Position numbers and translations under genes: made by a program. Source: Coxiellaceae bacterium (lineage in GTDB: Bacteria; Pseudomonadota; Gammaproteobacteria; Coxiellales; Coxiellaceae). From it: a DNA stretch of 64,000 nucleotides. Shown here piece after piece: positions 54,284-62,165 of the stretch. Location: NCBI GenBank assembly GCA_029210045.1, contig JARGNX010000007.1, positions 109,455 through 173,454 on the forward strand, written 5' to 3'. The notes beneath the pieces are model-generated. The model was given only the letters and a program-made list of their open reading frames with translations. It was not told the DNA's origin and did not search any database. Numbering within the stretch: the first letter of the stretch is position 1; each line of letters starts with the position of its first letter.

Positions 54284-54964
54284 TTATCGTCCACCTGGCC
54301 TAGGGCTGCTAGGACTATCTTCCTCAACTGTTGCGGGGTCTTCAGCAGTAGCGCTGGCTCCTGCAGTAAGTGTTGCAGTTAGTTCTTTTGTCGCAGACTC
54401 TGCTTCCAGAAGTGTTTTGATGGTAATGGCCAACTGTCCGTCTTTCGTTGCTGCTAATATGCCTTTTGTTATATCCGTTACCTTATCAACTCCAGCCTTT
54501 GCCGCTTTGAATTGTGTGATTACAGTGTCTGAAAGTGTACCTGTTTCATCGTGTAACTCTTGTATTTGAGGAAGGGCGCTTGAGAACGCTTCGATAATTT
54601 TAACCGCTCTGTTTTTAATGTTTAGTATTGTTCGTGAAGAGTTTAGTTTAGCGAGCTCGCTATCTATTTTTGTGATTTCATTACCGCACTTGCGCATTTC
54701 GACTGTGAGGTATTCTATCCTGCTATGGTAGTTGGCCTGTAATCTCTGAATGGTTTTCGTAGAATCTTTTTCTTCACCGGGCAGCCTGCTTTGCAAGACA
54801 AATAGGGGGGGCGCTACGCCTGGATTGGTCATGAGGTCTAACCTACTTTGTAGTGTTTGTGTGGACGCTTTCATGTTAGCTATATTACTCTGTAAATCTT
54901 CTTTTCGTTTCATTCGTTCTTTTATAAGAGATTCGACTTCAACAATAGATGGAATTCTTCTCAT
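54284..54964 (-). CDS. Coiled-coil protein under a PmrA-type promoter, putative effector
   Basis: A 226-residue protein. Helical stretches at about 8-50 and 70-125 have heptad-like Leu/Ile spacing (KRKEDLQSNIANMKASTQTLQ and following); a middle helix 130-185 is followed by an Ala/Thr/Glu-rich tail ending EEDSPSSPRPGG. No signal peptide or domain. A PmrA-type promoter ends 55 bp before the ATG. It shares size, layout and promoter with the neighbour at 55083-55622, though I see no clear sequence identity between them. Confidence 0.66.
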   Translation of the reverse strand: MRRIPSIVEVESLIKERMKRKEDLQSNIANMKASTQTLQSRLDLMTNPGVAPPLFVLQSRLPGEEKDSTKTIQRLQANYHSRIEYLTVEMRKCGNEITKIDSELAKLNSSRTILNIKNRAVKIIEAFSSALPQIQELHDETGTLSDTVITQFKAAKAGVDKVTDITKGILAATKDGQLAITIKTLLEAESATKELTATLTAGASATAEDPATVEEDSPSSPRPGGR

Positions 54965-55018
54965 TTTCGTAACCTCATTTTTTGCACGATATATGTTTTA
55001 AGTTATTAGATAGGTAGA

Positions 55019-55051
55019 ATAATACAGTGCCAGCATTAAGATAACATTAAA
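55019..55051 (-). promoter_or_regulatory. PmrA-type box and -10 for the gene at 54964
   Basis: Read on the minus strand: TTTAAT (55046-55051), five bases, CTTAAT (55035-55040), ten bases, TATTAT (55019-55024). Half-sites are identical to those in front of the protease-like gene at 45734. Confidence 0.76.
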
Positions 55052-55082
55052 TAATCAATAAAGAACCAAAAGTTATTATTAG

Positions 55083-55622
55083 TTATAGGCTGGGGGAGGT
55101 GTTAATTTGCGGTAAGGGGAGTAACTCTGCATCTAGCCTTTTAGAGAGTTTTTTCCCTGTTTCTAAAAGTGAATCAAGCATTTCAAGGCGTTTTGGGTCG
55201 GAGCAGTCGCGTCCGTTCAATTCCATGTATCTGGGTTCTCGTATTTGAGTGATGTATTGTGTGAGTAGTTCGGAAGTTTTGGGGCTGATTGAGGCTCCAC
55301 TTTCCTCGATGAGGGCTGCTTTGGTTTTAAGTGATGCAAGATTATCCATCACCAGCTCAGCTGTATGTTCTATGATTTCGCTATTGATTCTTGTGATATC
55401 GATTGTCAATACATTGATAGTTTCAGTGAGTTGATCTTGTTTTTGCGTCAACTGCTGCTTTCTTCTTTTCAGGGCATCAATGCTTCTTGCGTTGTTGGAC
55501 TCGTTAAGGAGTTCACCTTCAATTATGGTCAGTAATCTTGCGTTGTTGCTGGCATCGGCGGTAGCCGCTTGTAATTTTGCAATCACACGGGTTTTTTTAG
55601 TGAGTAGATTGTGGGGTCTCAT
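55083..55622 (-). CDS. Coiled-coil protein under a PmrA-type promoter, putative effector
   Basis: A 179-residue protein. Residues 10-95 are almost continuous coiled coil (KRRKQQLTQKQDQLTETINV), then a helical region and a C-terminal helix with LLETGKKLSKRLDAEL before a Pro/Ser tail. No signal peptide, membrane segment or known domain. It has its own PmrA-type promoter and is separated from the next gene by 118 bp, so the two neighbours are regulated alike but transcribed separately. Confidence 0.66.
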   Translation of the reverse strand: MRPHNLLTKKTRVIAKLQAATADASNNARLLTIIEGELLNESNNARSIDALKRRKQQLTQKQDQLTETINVLTIDITRINSEIIEHTAELVMDNLASLKTKAALIEESGASISPKTSELLTQYITQIREPRYMELNGRDCSDPKRLEMLDSLLETGKKLSKRLDAELLPLPQINTSPSL

Positions 55623-55677
55623 TTTAGCTGCCTCGTGCTATTGTGCGGTTATGGATTTTAGTTACTAGATAAATAGT

Positions 55678-55710
55678 ATAATATACTATTAGTATTAAAA
55701 TAGCCTTAAC
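55678..55710 (-). promoter_or_regulatory. PmrA-type box and -10 for the gene at 55622
   Basis: Read on the minus strand: GTTAAG (55705-55710), five bases, TTTAAT (55694-55699), ten bases, TATTAT (55678-55683). Confidence 0.68.
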
Positions 55711-55819
55711 TAATAAATAAATAATTAAAGGTGATATCATGTTATGAGTTGGTACTGTCGCAATTTCGAAGTCAACGCAGTTAGAATCCCCTAACGCTAA
55801 CTTATATGGCTAGTTTAGG

Positions 55820-56251
55820 TTATGCTGGCTTGGTGATTAGCCCAACATCTTTAGCGCCGGCTTGTTGCAGTAGCACCATGGCATTAACTACCTTGCCATA
55901 ATCCACCGCTTTATCACCACGCACATAAACATCGCGTTTTTGATTTTTTTGCTTAGCGCGCCCTAATGCAATGCCGACAGCATCATTTAATTGCGCAGCG
56001 TTGAGTGCTTTGCTCGGCTTTTTGGCGATATTTAAAAAGTATTCACCTTTTTTATCTACAGTGACAATAATAGGTAATTGATTGTCGGGGGTTAATGTCT
56101 TTGCACTGGCTTGAGGTAGATTGACGTGAACGCCTTGTGTCAGTAGTGGGGCAGTGATCATAAAAATCATCAGCAGCACTAGCATCACATCGATGTAAGG
56201 CACGACATTGATTTCAGCCATAGGCTTTTTGCGATTACGCCGTCTGTTCAT
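55820..56251 (-). CDS. tolR: Tol-Pal system protein TolR
   Basis: Inner-membrane protein with one N-terminal span and a periplasmic domain; with TolQ it forms the proton-driven motor that energises TolA for outer-membrane constriction. In the 143-residue product the MAEINVVPYIDVMLVLLMIF segment holds the conserved channel aspartate D21. The ATG at 56251 (MNRRRNRKKP) fits the family and overlaps the tolQ end by 17 bp. No tolA, tolB or pal follows; two coiled-coil genes lie downstream instead. Confidence 0.95.
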   Translation of the reverse strand: MNRRRNRKKPMAEINVVPYIDVMLVLLMIFMITAPLLTQGVHVNLPQASAKTLTPDNQLPIIVTVDKKGEYFLNIAKKPSKALNAAQLNDAVGIALGRAKQKNQKRDVYVRGDKAVDYGKVVNAMVLLQQAGAKDVGLITKPA

Positions 56252-56966
56252 TCCATTCCCCTTCGTTGTTTTCAGCAGGAGGCATGTGTTGCTGTGGTTG
56301 ACTTTGGTGATGCAGCACACTGGAAAATTCATCTTGGAATGTTTGATAGCTGTTATCTAAGCGTTCAAGCTGGCTGGTAAAAAAGTTGTAAGCAATAACA
56401 GCGGGAATCGCGGCAACTAAGCCCATCGCTGTTGCAATAAGTGCTTCAGAAATGCCGGGAGCTACCATCGCCATGGTAGCTTGTTGTACCGCGCCTAAGC
56501 CGCGGAACGCTGACATAATGCCCCACACAGTACCAAATAAACCGATATACACACTGTTCGATCCAACAGTCGCCAAAAAGGATAAATGTTTTTCTAAGTT
56601 ATCGACTTCATGTGATTGCGCAATGCGCATCGCACGTTGCGTGCTTTTAATTACGTTGGCTTTATCGCTCGACTTGCTCGAGCTTTTTAAGTATTCACTA
56701 AAGCCAGAGTAAAAAATCTTAGCAAGGCCCGTCACCGGTTTGCGTTGGTTATGCAAGTTATCGTAAATATTATTTAAGTCGCTGCCAGACCAAAAGCGAT
56801 CTTCAAATAAACGCGCTTCTTTGCGGCGCTGTTTGAATAAACGCACACGCTGAATAATGATAGTCCATGAGCTCACGGATGCCAGCAACAAAACTAGCAT
56901 CACCAGTTTTACAACCGGACCTGCGTGAATGATAAAACTCCAAATACTCGTTTCACTTTGTAACAT
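56235..56966 (-). CDS. tolQ: Tol-Pal system protein TolQ
   Basis: Three-span inner-membrane protein of the TolQ/ExbB/MotA family, partner of TolR. In the 243-residue product the first span is near 10-32, and the second and third lie in the conserved block with SVYIGLFGTVWGIMSAF, APGISEALIATAMGL and AAIPAVIAYNFF. I start at ATG 56966 with GGAG six bases upstream; two further in-frame ATG codons lie at 56978 and 56984. The usual ybgC gene before tolQ is missing; a palindrome-bearing 157 bp gap leads to ruvB. Confidence 0.95.
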   Translation of the reverse strand: MLQSETSIWSFIIHAGPVVKLVMLVLLLASVSSWTIIIQRVRLFKQRRKEARLFEDRFWSGSDLNNIYDNLHNQRKPVTGLAKIFYSGFSEYLKSSSKSSDKANVIKSTQRAMRIAQSHEVDNLEKHLSFLATVGSNSVYIGLFGTVWGIMSAFRGLGAVQQATMAMVAPGISEALIATAMGLVAAIPAVIAYNFFTSQLERLDNSYQTFQDEFSSVLHHQSQPQQHMPPAENNEGEWNEQTA

Positions 56967-56979
56967 TTTTTTCTCCATT

Positions 56980-57016
56980 GTCATTCCGGAAAATGACGAA
57001 GTTATTTATCCGGAAT
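56980..57016. repeat. Dispersed palindrome before tolQ
   Basis: GTCATTCCGGA and TCCGGAAT pair around an AT-rich centre between ruvB and tolQ. A second half-element, GTCATCCCGGGATC, lies near 57107-57120 just after the ruvB stop. Confidence 0.5.
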
Positions 57017-57123
57017 CTATTAATATGTTACCAAACTCCGCTTGAAAGGTACCCCTGGTAGACCTTCTTGCTATGGCAGTAACTCGATCATCTAGCTCTT
57101 GAACTTGTCATCCCGGGATCTAG

Positions 57124-58155
57124 TCATGCATCCAAGCTCGCTTGCGAGCTGGCAGCTTCAGGTGCCTTTAACCCTAAATGCTGATAAGCCAAGCCGGTGG
57201 CGACACGGCCGCGAGGCGTGCGCTTAATATATCCTTCTTGGATTAAAAACGGTTCAATTACATCTTCAATCGTGCCGCGCTCTTCGCTAATGCTTGCAGC
57301 TAGGCTGTCAATTCCTACCGGGCCGCCATCAAATTTTTCAACTAATGTCGATAGCAGTTTGCGATCCATTAAATCAAAACCTTTGGCGTCGACTTTTAGC
57401 ATATTCAATGCTTGGCTTGCGATGTCTGCACTGATATGGCCATTGGCTTTGACTTGCGCATAGTCACGTACACGGCGTAATAAACGATTAGCAATACGCG
57501 GTGTGCCGCGTGAGCGTCGTGCAATTTCGATGGCGCCATGGTCATCAATATCTACCGCTAGTATCTGTGCAGAACGCTTAATAATCGTGGTTAAGTCCGC
57601 TGCATTGTAAAACTCTAAACGTTGCACAATACCAAAGCGATCACGCAATGGTGAAGTTAACAATCCTGCGCGTGTAGTGGCGCCCACCAAAGTAAATGGT
57701 GGTAAGTCTAATTTAATAGAGCGTGCAGCCGGTCCTTCGCCGATCATAATATCGAGCTGAAAATCTTCCATTGCAGGGTAAAGTACCTCTTCTACAACGG
57801 GGCTGAGGCGATGGATTTCATCAATAAACAAGACATCATGCGGTTCGAGGTTGGTGAGTAATGCGGCTAAATCACCGGCTTTCTCTAATACTGGCCCTGA
57901 TGTTTGTTTCAAGCCAACATTCATTTCGTTTGCGATAATATGTGACAGTGTGGTTTTACCTAAACCGGGTGGGCCAAAAATTAAAACGTGATCGAGTGCT
58001 TCGCCGCGTTGTTGTGCGGCTTGAATAAAAATATCCATTTGTTCGCGTACAGCGGGTTGACCAATATAGTCCGACAATTGGCGTGGGCGAATACTGATTT
58101 CGACAGCATCTTCCTGTGATTGGTGGTCAGGGCTGATCAAGCGTTCTTCGGTCAT
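57124..58155 (-). CDS. ruvB: Holliday junction branch migration helicase RuvB
   Basis: Hexameric AAA+ motor that drives Holliday junction migration with RuvA. In the 343-residue product the features are [12 protein letters not shown] at the start, Walker [12 protein letters not shown], Walker B DEIHRL, sensor [18 protein letters not shown] and the C-terminal winged helix ending in [13 protein letters not shown]. The start overlaps the ruvA stop by four bases. The order ruvC-ruvA-ruvB is the standard operon. Confidence 0.98.
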   Translation of the reverse strand: MTEERLISPDHQSQEDAVEISIRPRQLSDYIGQPAVREQMDIFIQAAQQRGEALDHVLIFGPPGLGKTTLSHIIANEMNVGLKQTSGPVLEKAGDLAALLTNLEPHDVLFIDEIHRLSPVVEEVLYPAMEDFQLDIMIGEGPAARSIKLDLPPFTLVGATTRAGLLTSPLRDRFGIVQRLEFYNAADLTTIIKRSAQILAVDIDDHGAIEIARRSRGTPRIANRLLRRVRDYAQVKANGHISADIASQALNMLKVDAKGFDLMDRKLLSTLVEKFDGGPVGIDSLAASISEERGTIEDVIEPFLIQEGYIKRTPRGRVATGLAYQHLGLKAPEAASSQASLDA

Positions 58156-58760
58156 GCTGATACTCCTTTCACCATTTGCTGTAATGCTAAGCGAATCAAC
58201 TGCTCGCTACTTAAATCATCTTGTTGCACTTTGCTTAAGGCGCGTTTTGCTTCATTCGGCTTATAACCTAATGCGGTTAATGCAGATAGCGCATCATCGC
58301 TGGCTTGTAAGCTTGCTGATTGTAGCGGAGTAGAGGCGCTTTGTTCACCTAAGTTCCATTTAGCTAACGCATCTTTGGTTTCAATAATCAGCCGTTCGGC
58401 AGTTTTGCGGCCGATGCCAGGGATGCTGGTTAAGCTGGTGCTGTCTTCGTTTTGTATGCACATCACAAAGGTGTCAGCTTCCATGCCAGACAGGATCGTC
58501 AAAGCGAGTTTGGGGCCGACGCCATTCACCCGAATCAATGAACGAAATAAGTCGCGTTCACGTTCTGCATAGAAGCCATATAATAGATGGGCGTCTTCGC
58601 GCACCACCAGGTGAGTGTGTAAACAGGTTTGTTCGCCTATTTCAGGTAAGTGATAAAAAGTGGTCATTGGCGCTTGCACTTCATAGTGCAGGCCGCCAAT
58701 ATCAATCAGTAATTCGGGTGGTTTTTTTGCGGCGATCAACCCGCGTATTCTTCCGATCAT
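58152..58760 (-). CDS. ruvA: Holliday junction DNA-binding protein RuvA
   Basis: Tetrameric protein that binds four-way junctions and loads RuvB. The 202-residue product has the N-terminal OB domain ([23 protein letters not shown]), the two helix-hairpin-helix motifs ([16 protein letters not shown] and [16 protein letters not shown]) and the C-terminal RuvB-binding domain ([16 protein letters not shown]). Its start lies 58 bp inside the end of ruvC, an unusually long overlap. Confidence 0.98.
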   Translation of the reverse strand: MIGRIRGLIAAKKPPELLIDIGGLHYEVQAPMTTFYHLPEIGEQTCLHTHLVVREDAHLLYGFYAERERDLFRSLIRVNGVGPKLALTILSGMEADTFVMCIQNEDSTSLTSIPGIGRKTAERLIIETKDALAKWNLGEQSASTPLQSASLQASDDALSALTALGYKPNEAKRALSKVQQDDLSSEQLIRLALQQMVKGVSA

Positions 58761-59250
58761 CGGATGTTTCCTGTGTCAGTCGTGCCCACTTGCGAGTATG
58801 CGCATGCGTTAATGCAATTGCAAGTGCGTCAGCACTATCGGCTGGTGGTTTCGGTGAAATCTTTAAGATGGTACTGATCATATGTTGTACTTGCGCTTTA
58901 GTGGCTTGACCATAACCAACAACCGCTTGCTTGACTTGCAGTGCACTGTATTCATGTAGTTCAAGCGCAAATTGTGCGCAGGCAGTAATGGCGGCGCCAC
59001 GTGCTTGGCCAAGTTTTAATGCGGACATGACATTATGTTGTACAAACACTTTTTCAATTGCCATTTCATTGGGTTGATACTCAGTGATGACTTCGATGAG
59101 TTTGCTGTGAATTTGATACAGTTTCTGCCCCAGGTCATCGCCAGAGGTTCGAATTTGACCAAAGGTTACCAGCTGCTCAGTGGATTTCACCACATCGATA
59201 ATGCCGTAACCTGTGATATTTGAGCCGGGGTCTATCCCTAATATTCGCAT
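58702..59250 (-). CDS. ruvC: Holliday junction resolvase RuvC
   Basis: Endonuclease that resolves Holliday junctions. The 182-residue product has MRILGIDPGSNITGYG with the first catalytic Asp, MAIEKVFV with the Glu, and PADSADALAIALTH with the C-terminal Asp pair. The ATG at 59250 is the family start. The C-terminus carries about 15 extra basic residues ([13 protein letters not shown]) that are encoded within the 5' part of ruvA, giving a 59 bp overlap. Confidence 0.97.
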   Translation of the reverse strand: MRILGIDPGSNITGYGIIDVVKSTEQLVTFGQIRTSGDDLGQKLYQIHSKLIEVITEYQPNEMAIEKVFVQHNVMSALKLGQARGAAITACAQFALELHEYSALQVKQAVVGYGQATKAQVQHMISTILKISPKPPADSADALAIALTHAHTRKWARLTQETSDDRKNTRVDRRKKTTRITD

Positions 59251-59302
59251 GCTTGTGTGTCCTTTCACCAAAGAGCGCAGAGTATTACTTTTTTAATATA
59301 GA

Positions 59303-60031
59303 TTATTCTTCTGCAAAATTCGCATTGGTATAAACGTCTTGCACATCATCAAGGTCTTCCATCCAATCCAGCATTTTTTGTAGTTTTTCAGATTGCTCAG
59401 CATCAAGGTCAACACTGGTTGCCGCTTCCATCGTAACTTCTGCAAAGGCAGGTATTAATTCTGCATTGGTCAGTGCTTCTTTTACGTTGAGCATATTCTC
59501 TGGTGTGGTCTCAATATCAACAGAGCCATCATCATTGGCATTAACGTCTTCAGCGCCCGCTTCAATCGCGATTTCCATGAGTTGATCTTCATCAGCGCCT
59601 GGCTCAAAGCTGATAATACCTTTTTTAGTGAAGAGGTAAGCGACTGAACCGTCAGTGCCCATGTTGCCACCAAACTTGGTAAAGGAATGGCGTACATCAG
59701 CTACGGTGCGGTTCTTGTTGTCGGATAAGCATTCGACCATCACAGCAACACCGTTGATGCCATAGCCTTCATACACAGACTCGATCATGTTGTTATCATC
59801 ATCGCCACCAGCGCCACGTTTAACAGCGCGCGCAATGGTGTCTTTGGTCATGTTAGCGCTGAGTGCTTTATCGATCGCTAAGCGTAATCGGGGATTGCTA
59901 TCAGCATCACCACCGCCCAAACGTGCAGCTACGGTAATCTCTTTAATCAGTTTGGTAAAAACTTTACCGCGTTTAGCATCCTGTGCACCTTTGCGGTGTT
60001 TAATGTTCGCCCATTTACTGTGTCCTGCCAT
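59303..60031 (-). CDS. yebC: YebC/PmpR family protein
   Basis: A 242-residue cytoplasmic protein, family start [23 protein letters not shown], with [17 protein letters not shown] and [20 protein letters not shown]. YebC proteins act as transcriptional regulators in some species and, by more recent work, as ribosome-associated factors that ease translation of difficult motifs. Position upstream of ruvC is the conserved arrangement. Confidence 0.96.
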   Translation of the reverse strand: MAGHSKWANIKHRKGAQDAKRGKVFTKLIKEITVAARLGGGDADSNPRLRLAIDKALSANMTKDTIARAVKRGAGGDDDNNMIESVYEGYGINGVAVMVECLSDNKNRTVADVRHSFTKFGGNMGTDGSVAYLFTKKGIISFEPGADEDQLMEIAIEAGAEDVNANDDGSVDIETTPENMLNVKEALTNAELIPAFAEVTMEAATSVDLDAEQSEKLQKMLDWMEDLDDVQDVYTNANFAEE

Positions 60032-60081
60032 TTTTTATTTCTCACTACTAACAAAGCAGGGTATATTAGCATGTCAGGACT

Positions 60082-60356
60082 GACGCGAAAAGCGATCTAC
60101 GGCGTTAAAAGCGCGCTCGTAATCCTCATTTAGCCAGCTGTAAACTCCGGTTACTCGCTTGCTTTTGCCTTGTAGGTCACATTTCTCGTCAGTCCTGCTG
60201 AGACGCGAAAAGCGATCTACGGCGTTAAAAACGCGCTCGTAATCCTCATTTAGCCAGCTGTAAACTCCGGTTACTCGCTTGCTTTTGCCTTGTAGGTCAC
60301 ATTTCTCGTCAGTCCTGCTGAGACGCGAAAAGCGATCTACGGCGTTAAAAGCGCGC
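60082..60356. repeat. 120 bp tandem repeat, about 2.3 copies, before lspA
   Basis: Units start at 60082, 60202 and 60322 with an exact 120 bp period; the third is cut after about 35 bp. The first two differ at only one or two positions. The unit begins GACGCGAAAAGCGATCTACG. On the minus strand the array keeps one frame open with a 40-residue repeat, but there is no proper gene start, so I treat it as non-coding. Confidence 0.92.
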
Positions 60357-60380
60357 GTCATTAATACAAGGGTAATGATT

Positions 60381-60851
60381 ATGGCAAGTAAAAAGACGAG
60401 TTTATATTGGCTAGGCTTAAGTGTGATTATTATCATCTTGGACCAATGGACTAAATGGCTGTCTGTTCAGCATTTACCGTTTAATCCGAAAAGATTATTG
60501 CCGGTGTTTAATCTCAGTTTGGCTTATAACCGCGGTTCAGCATTCGGTTTTTTAAATCAAGCATCCGGCTGGCAAGTGTATGCCTTTGCGGTGATTGCCG
60601 TGATCGTTATTATTGCGCTGTTTGTGTGGTTGATTAAGACGCCGTCGATTATGCGCTTACGTGCCTGCGGTATCGCATTGATACTCGGTGGTGCTATTGG
60701 TAATTTGATAGATCGTGTGCGCTTAAAATACGTGGTGGATTTTATTCAGCTGCATTACGGTGATTGGTTTTTCCCAACGTTTAATCTAGCTGATACCGCG
60801 GTGACGCTGGGTGCGATTTGTTTGATCATTAGTTTGTTGATTGATGAGTAG
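60381..60851 (+). CDS. lspA: Lipoprotein signal peptidase (signal peptidase II)
   Basis: Inner-membrane aspartyl protease that removes signal peptides from prolipoproteins. In the 156-residue product with four membrane spans, the conserved boxes are DQWTKW, NRGSAFGF, GAIGNLIDR, VVDFI (catalytic Asp) and FNLADTAVTLG (second catalytic Asp). AAGGG lies eight bases before the ATG at 60381. It is normally part of ileS-lspA, but here it stands alone behind a tandem repeat. Confidence 0.96.
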   Translation: MASKKTSLYWLGLSVIIIILDQWTKWLSVQHLPFNPKRLLPVFNLSLAYNRGSAFGFLNQASGWQVYAFAVIAVIVIIALFVWLIKTPSIMRLRACGIALILGGAIGNLIDRVRLKYVVDFIQLHYGDWFFPTFNLADTAVTLGAICLIISLLIDE

Positions 60852-60903
60852 GCTTGGTTAAGGTAAAAGCTGCGTAAGCCGACTAGCAACCAAGTCGCAC
60901 AGC

Positions 60904-60969
60904 GTACCTCTTTTGCTTCATGGCTCGCTTCACTCTGTTTCGCTGCGCTTTACTTCCGTAAAAGAGATA
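60904..60969. repeat. Hairpin repeat element, copy 2
   Basis: Reverse orientation relative to 42427-42531. The centre matches (CTTCATGGCTCGCTTC and CGCTGCGCTTTACTTCCG), while the arms are TACCTCTTTTGC and GTAAAAGAGATA, different from copy 1 yet still largely able to pair with each other. Confidence 0.75.
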
Positions 60970-60994
60970 CCCTATACACCTTGATGCTAGTGTT

Positions 60995-61166
60995 GTCACC
61001 CTGGCTTTGAGCTTGTCACCCTGGTTGTGATCTTGTCATCCTGGCTTTGAGTTTGTCGTCCTGGCTTTGAGTTTGTCATCCTGGCTTTGAGTTTGTCACC
61101 CTGGCTTTGAGCTTGTCATCCCGGACCTTGATCCGGGATCCATATATTATCCGGGATGACAATTCA
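60995..61166. repeat. 20 bp tandem array grading into a dispersed palindrome
   Basis: Six or seven units of GTCACCCTGGCTTTGAGCTT (with small changes) with an exact 20 bp period from 60995; the last unit becomes GTCATCCCGGACCTTGATCC, the left arm of a normal dispersed palindrome ending ATCCGGGATGAC. The array extends into the 3' end of the pilin gene. Confidence 0.88.
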
Positions 61167-61504
61167 GACCTACCAATACTATTCAGTGTTAATGCACCAG
61201 AGAGGCCATTGTTATGATGAATCTTTGGGACGGCTTTTAACAAGTAATGATGCTTCTTATTCACTGTTAAAGTGAAGCGATAATACTTGTTTTGTAGGGG
61301 TATAACCGCGCCCTGATAGCTGTGATGTTGGCTGTAGTAACGCTCAAGCTGCAAGGCAATACGGTGCATTTGCACGCGTGTTTTTTGTCGATACACAGTG
61401 TGTAAGTGATGCTGATAACTCGGGTAGCCAATAGCGCTTAGTAAGCCAATAATACTTAGCGTGATTAATAGTTCCAATAATGAAAAAGCGGTTAATGTTT
61501 TCAT
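61076..61504 (-). CDS. Type IV pilin-like protein (PilE type) with repeat-encoded C-terminus
   Basis: A 142-residue prepilin-like protein: MKTLTA then FSLLELLITLSIIGLLSAIGYPSYQHH. The residue before the Phe is Ala where prepilin peptidase normally requires Gly, so processing may be altered. The Glu5 equivalent is present. The middle resembles minor pilins of the PilE type (RVQMHRIALQLERYYSQHHSYQG). The last 30 or so residues (from about ELSSRIIYGSR) are encoded by the dispersed palindrome and tandem array, so the native C-terminus seems to have been replaced by repeat DNA. Confidence 0.72.
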   Translation of the reverse strand: MKTLTAFSLLELLITLSIIGLLSAIGYPSYQHHLHTVYRQKTRVQMHRIALQLERYYSQHHSYQGAVIPLQNKYYRFTLTVNKKHHYLLKAVPKIHHNNGLSGALTLNSIGRSELSSRIIYGSRIKVRDDKLKARVTNSKPG

Positions 61505-61557
61505 ATAAACAGTGTAACCGCTTTGATAGGTTGGGAAACCTCGTGATTTTTACTGGG

Positions 61558-61998
61558 TTAAGAGCCTGGAGCTCTTCCATGTCCACTGCCTGTTGAGGCA
61601 CTGGCAGTAGCTAGTAGTTCAGTTGCTTTTGCTCTTAAAGCGTTATCGACCGCTTGGAAGGCTTGGCGAACTCGATGGTGAATATCAATATGTGTAGTCT
61701 TTGTGTCCTTGAAATTGGTTATGGTAACGCTCATAGTTTCTAATTTCGCTAAGTCAGTATTGGCCTCGTTGAGATTGGTATACCCAGCCGGATTTAGTAA
61801 TTTGTCACAAATACCGTCCATTTGCTTTAGGTATGCTTGTATGGCGCTAGGGCTGGAATTTTTATCTTTGCGGACAAATTCTGTGAATAGCATCATCATT
61901 GAGCCTGCGAGGCTACCGGCTTTCTCCATTCCTTTCATGCGATCTGCAACCACTGCTGTAGCTTCTGCTATAACGCCTTTTACTTCTTCAAGTCTCAT
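61558..61998 (-). CDS. Small helical protein under a PmrA-type promoter, putative effector
   Basis: A 146-residue helical protein with no signal peptide. It shares a layout with the next gene upstream (62166-62630): an AGxLAGxxMxL segment, a helix with A-x-L and an I-x-x-x-LLN/FLN end, a short LNxA/LNDD loop, and QAF/QALQA near the C-terminus, then a Ser/Gly/Ala tail. The two look like diverged paralogues. GAGAG precedes the ATG and the PmrA-type promoter ends 37 bp upstream. Function unknown. Confidence 0.68.
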   Translation of the reverse strand: MRLEEVKGVIAEATAVVADRMKGMEKAGSLAGSMMMLFTEFVRKDKNSSPSAIQAYLKQMDGICDKLLNPAGYTNLNEANTDLAKLETMSVTITNFKDTKTTHIDIHHRVRQAFQAVDNALRAKATELLATASASTGSGHGRAPGS

Positions 61999-62034
61999 AA
62001 TTACTCTCTTGCATCTGTTTTGAATATGTTTTGC

Positions 62035-62067
62035 ATTATACAGTTTGTGACTTAATGCAAGCTTAAA
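62035..62067 (-). promoter_or_regulatory. PmrA-type box and -10 for the gene at 61998
   Basis: Read on the minus strand: TTTAAG (62062-62067), five bases, ATTAAG (62051-62056), ten bases, TATAAT (62035-62040). A perfect -10 hexamer. Confidence 0.76.
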
Positions 62068-62128
62068 GGATTGGGCGCCTAAAAAAACAGTACAATGAAA
62101 ATAAATATATAATTCAGTAAGCTACTTA

Positions 62129-62151
62129 ATGGCCGCCATGGTGGCGGCCAT
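62129..62151. terminator. GC-rich hairpin after the gene at 62166
   Basis: ATGGCCGCC and GGCGGCCAT pair around a short ATGGT centre, 15 bp after the stop of the minus-strand gene. There is no good U-run, so it may be a transcript-end hairpin rather than a textbook terminator. Confidence 0.4.
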
Positions 62152-62165
62152 CGGTTGGTTTTGTG

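Noticed and set aside
60074-60436. 120-residue minus-strand open frame with a 40-residue repeat
   Set aside because: It is a by-product of the 120 bp period being divisible by three; it overlaps the lspA start and has no credible start or ribosome site.
60995-61114. CRISPR-like array of 20 bp units
   Set aside because: Units are contiguous without spacers and no cas genes are present.
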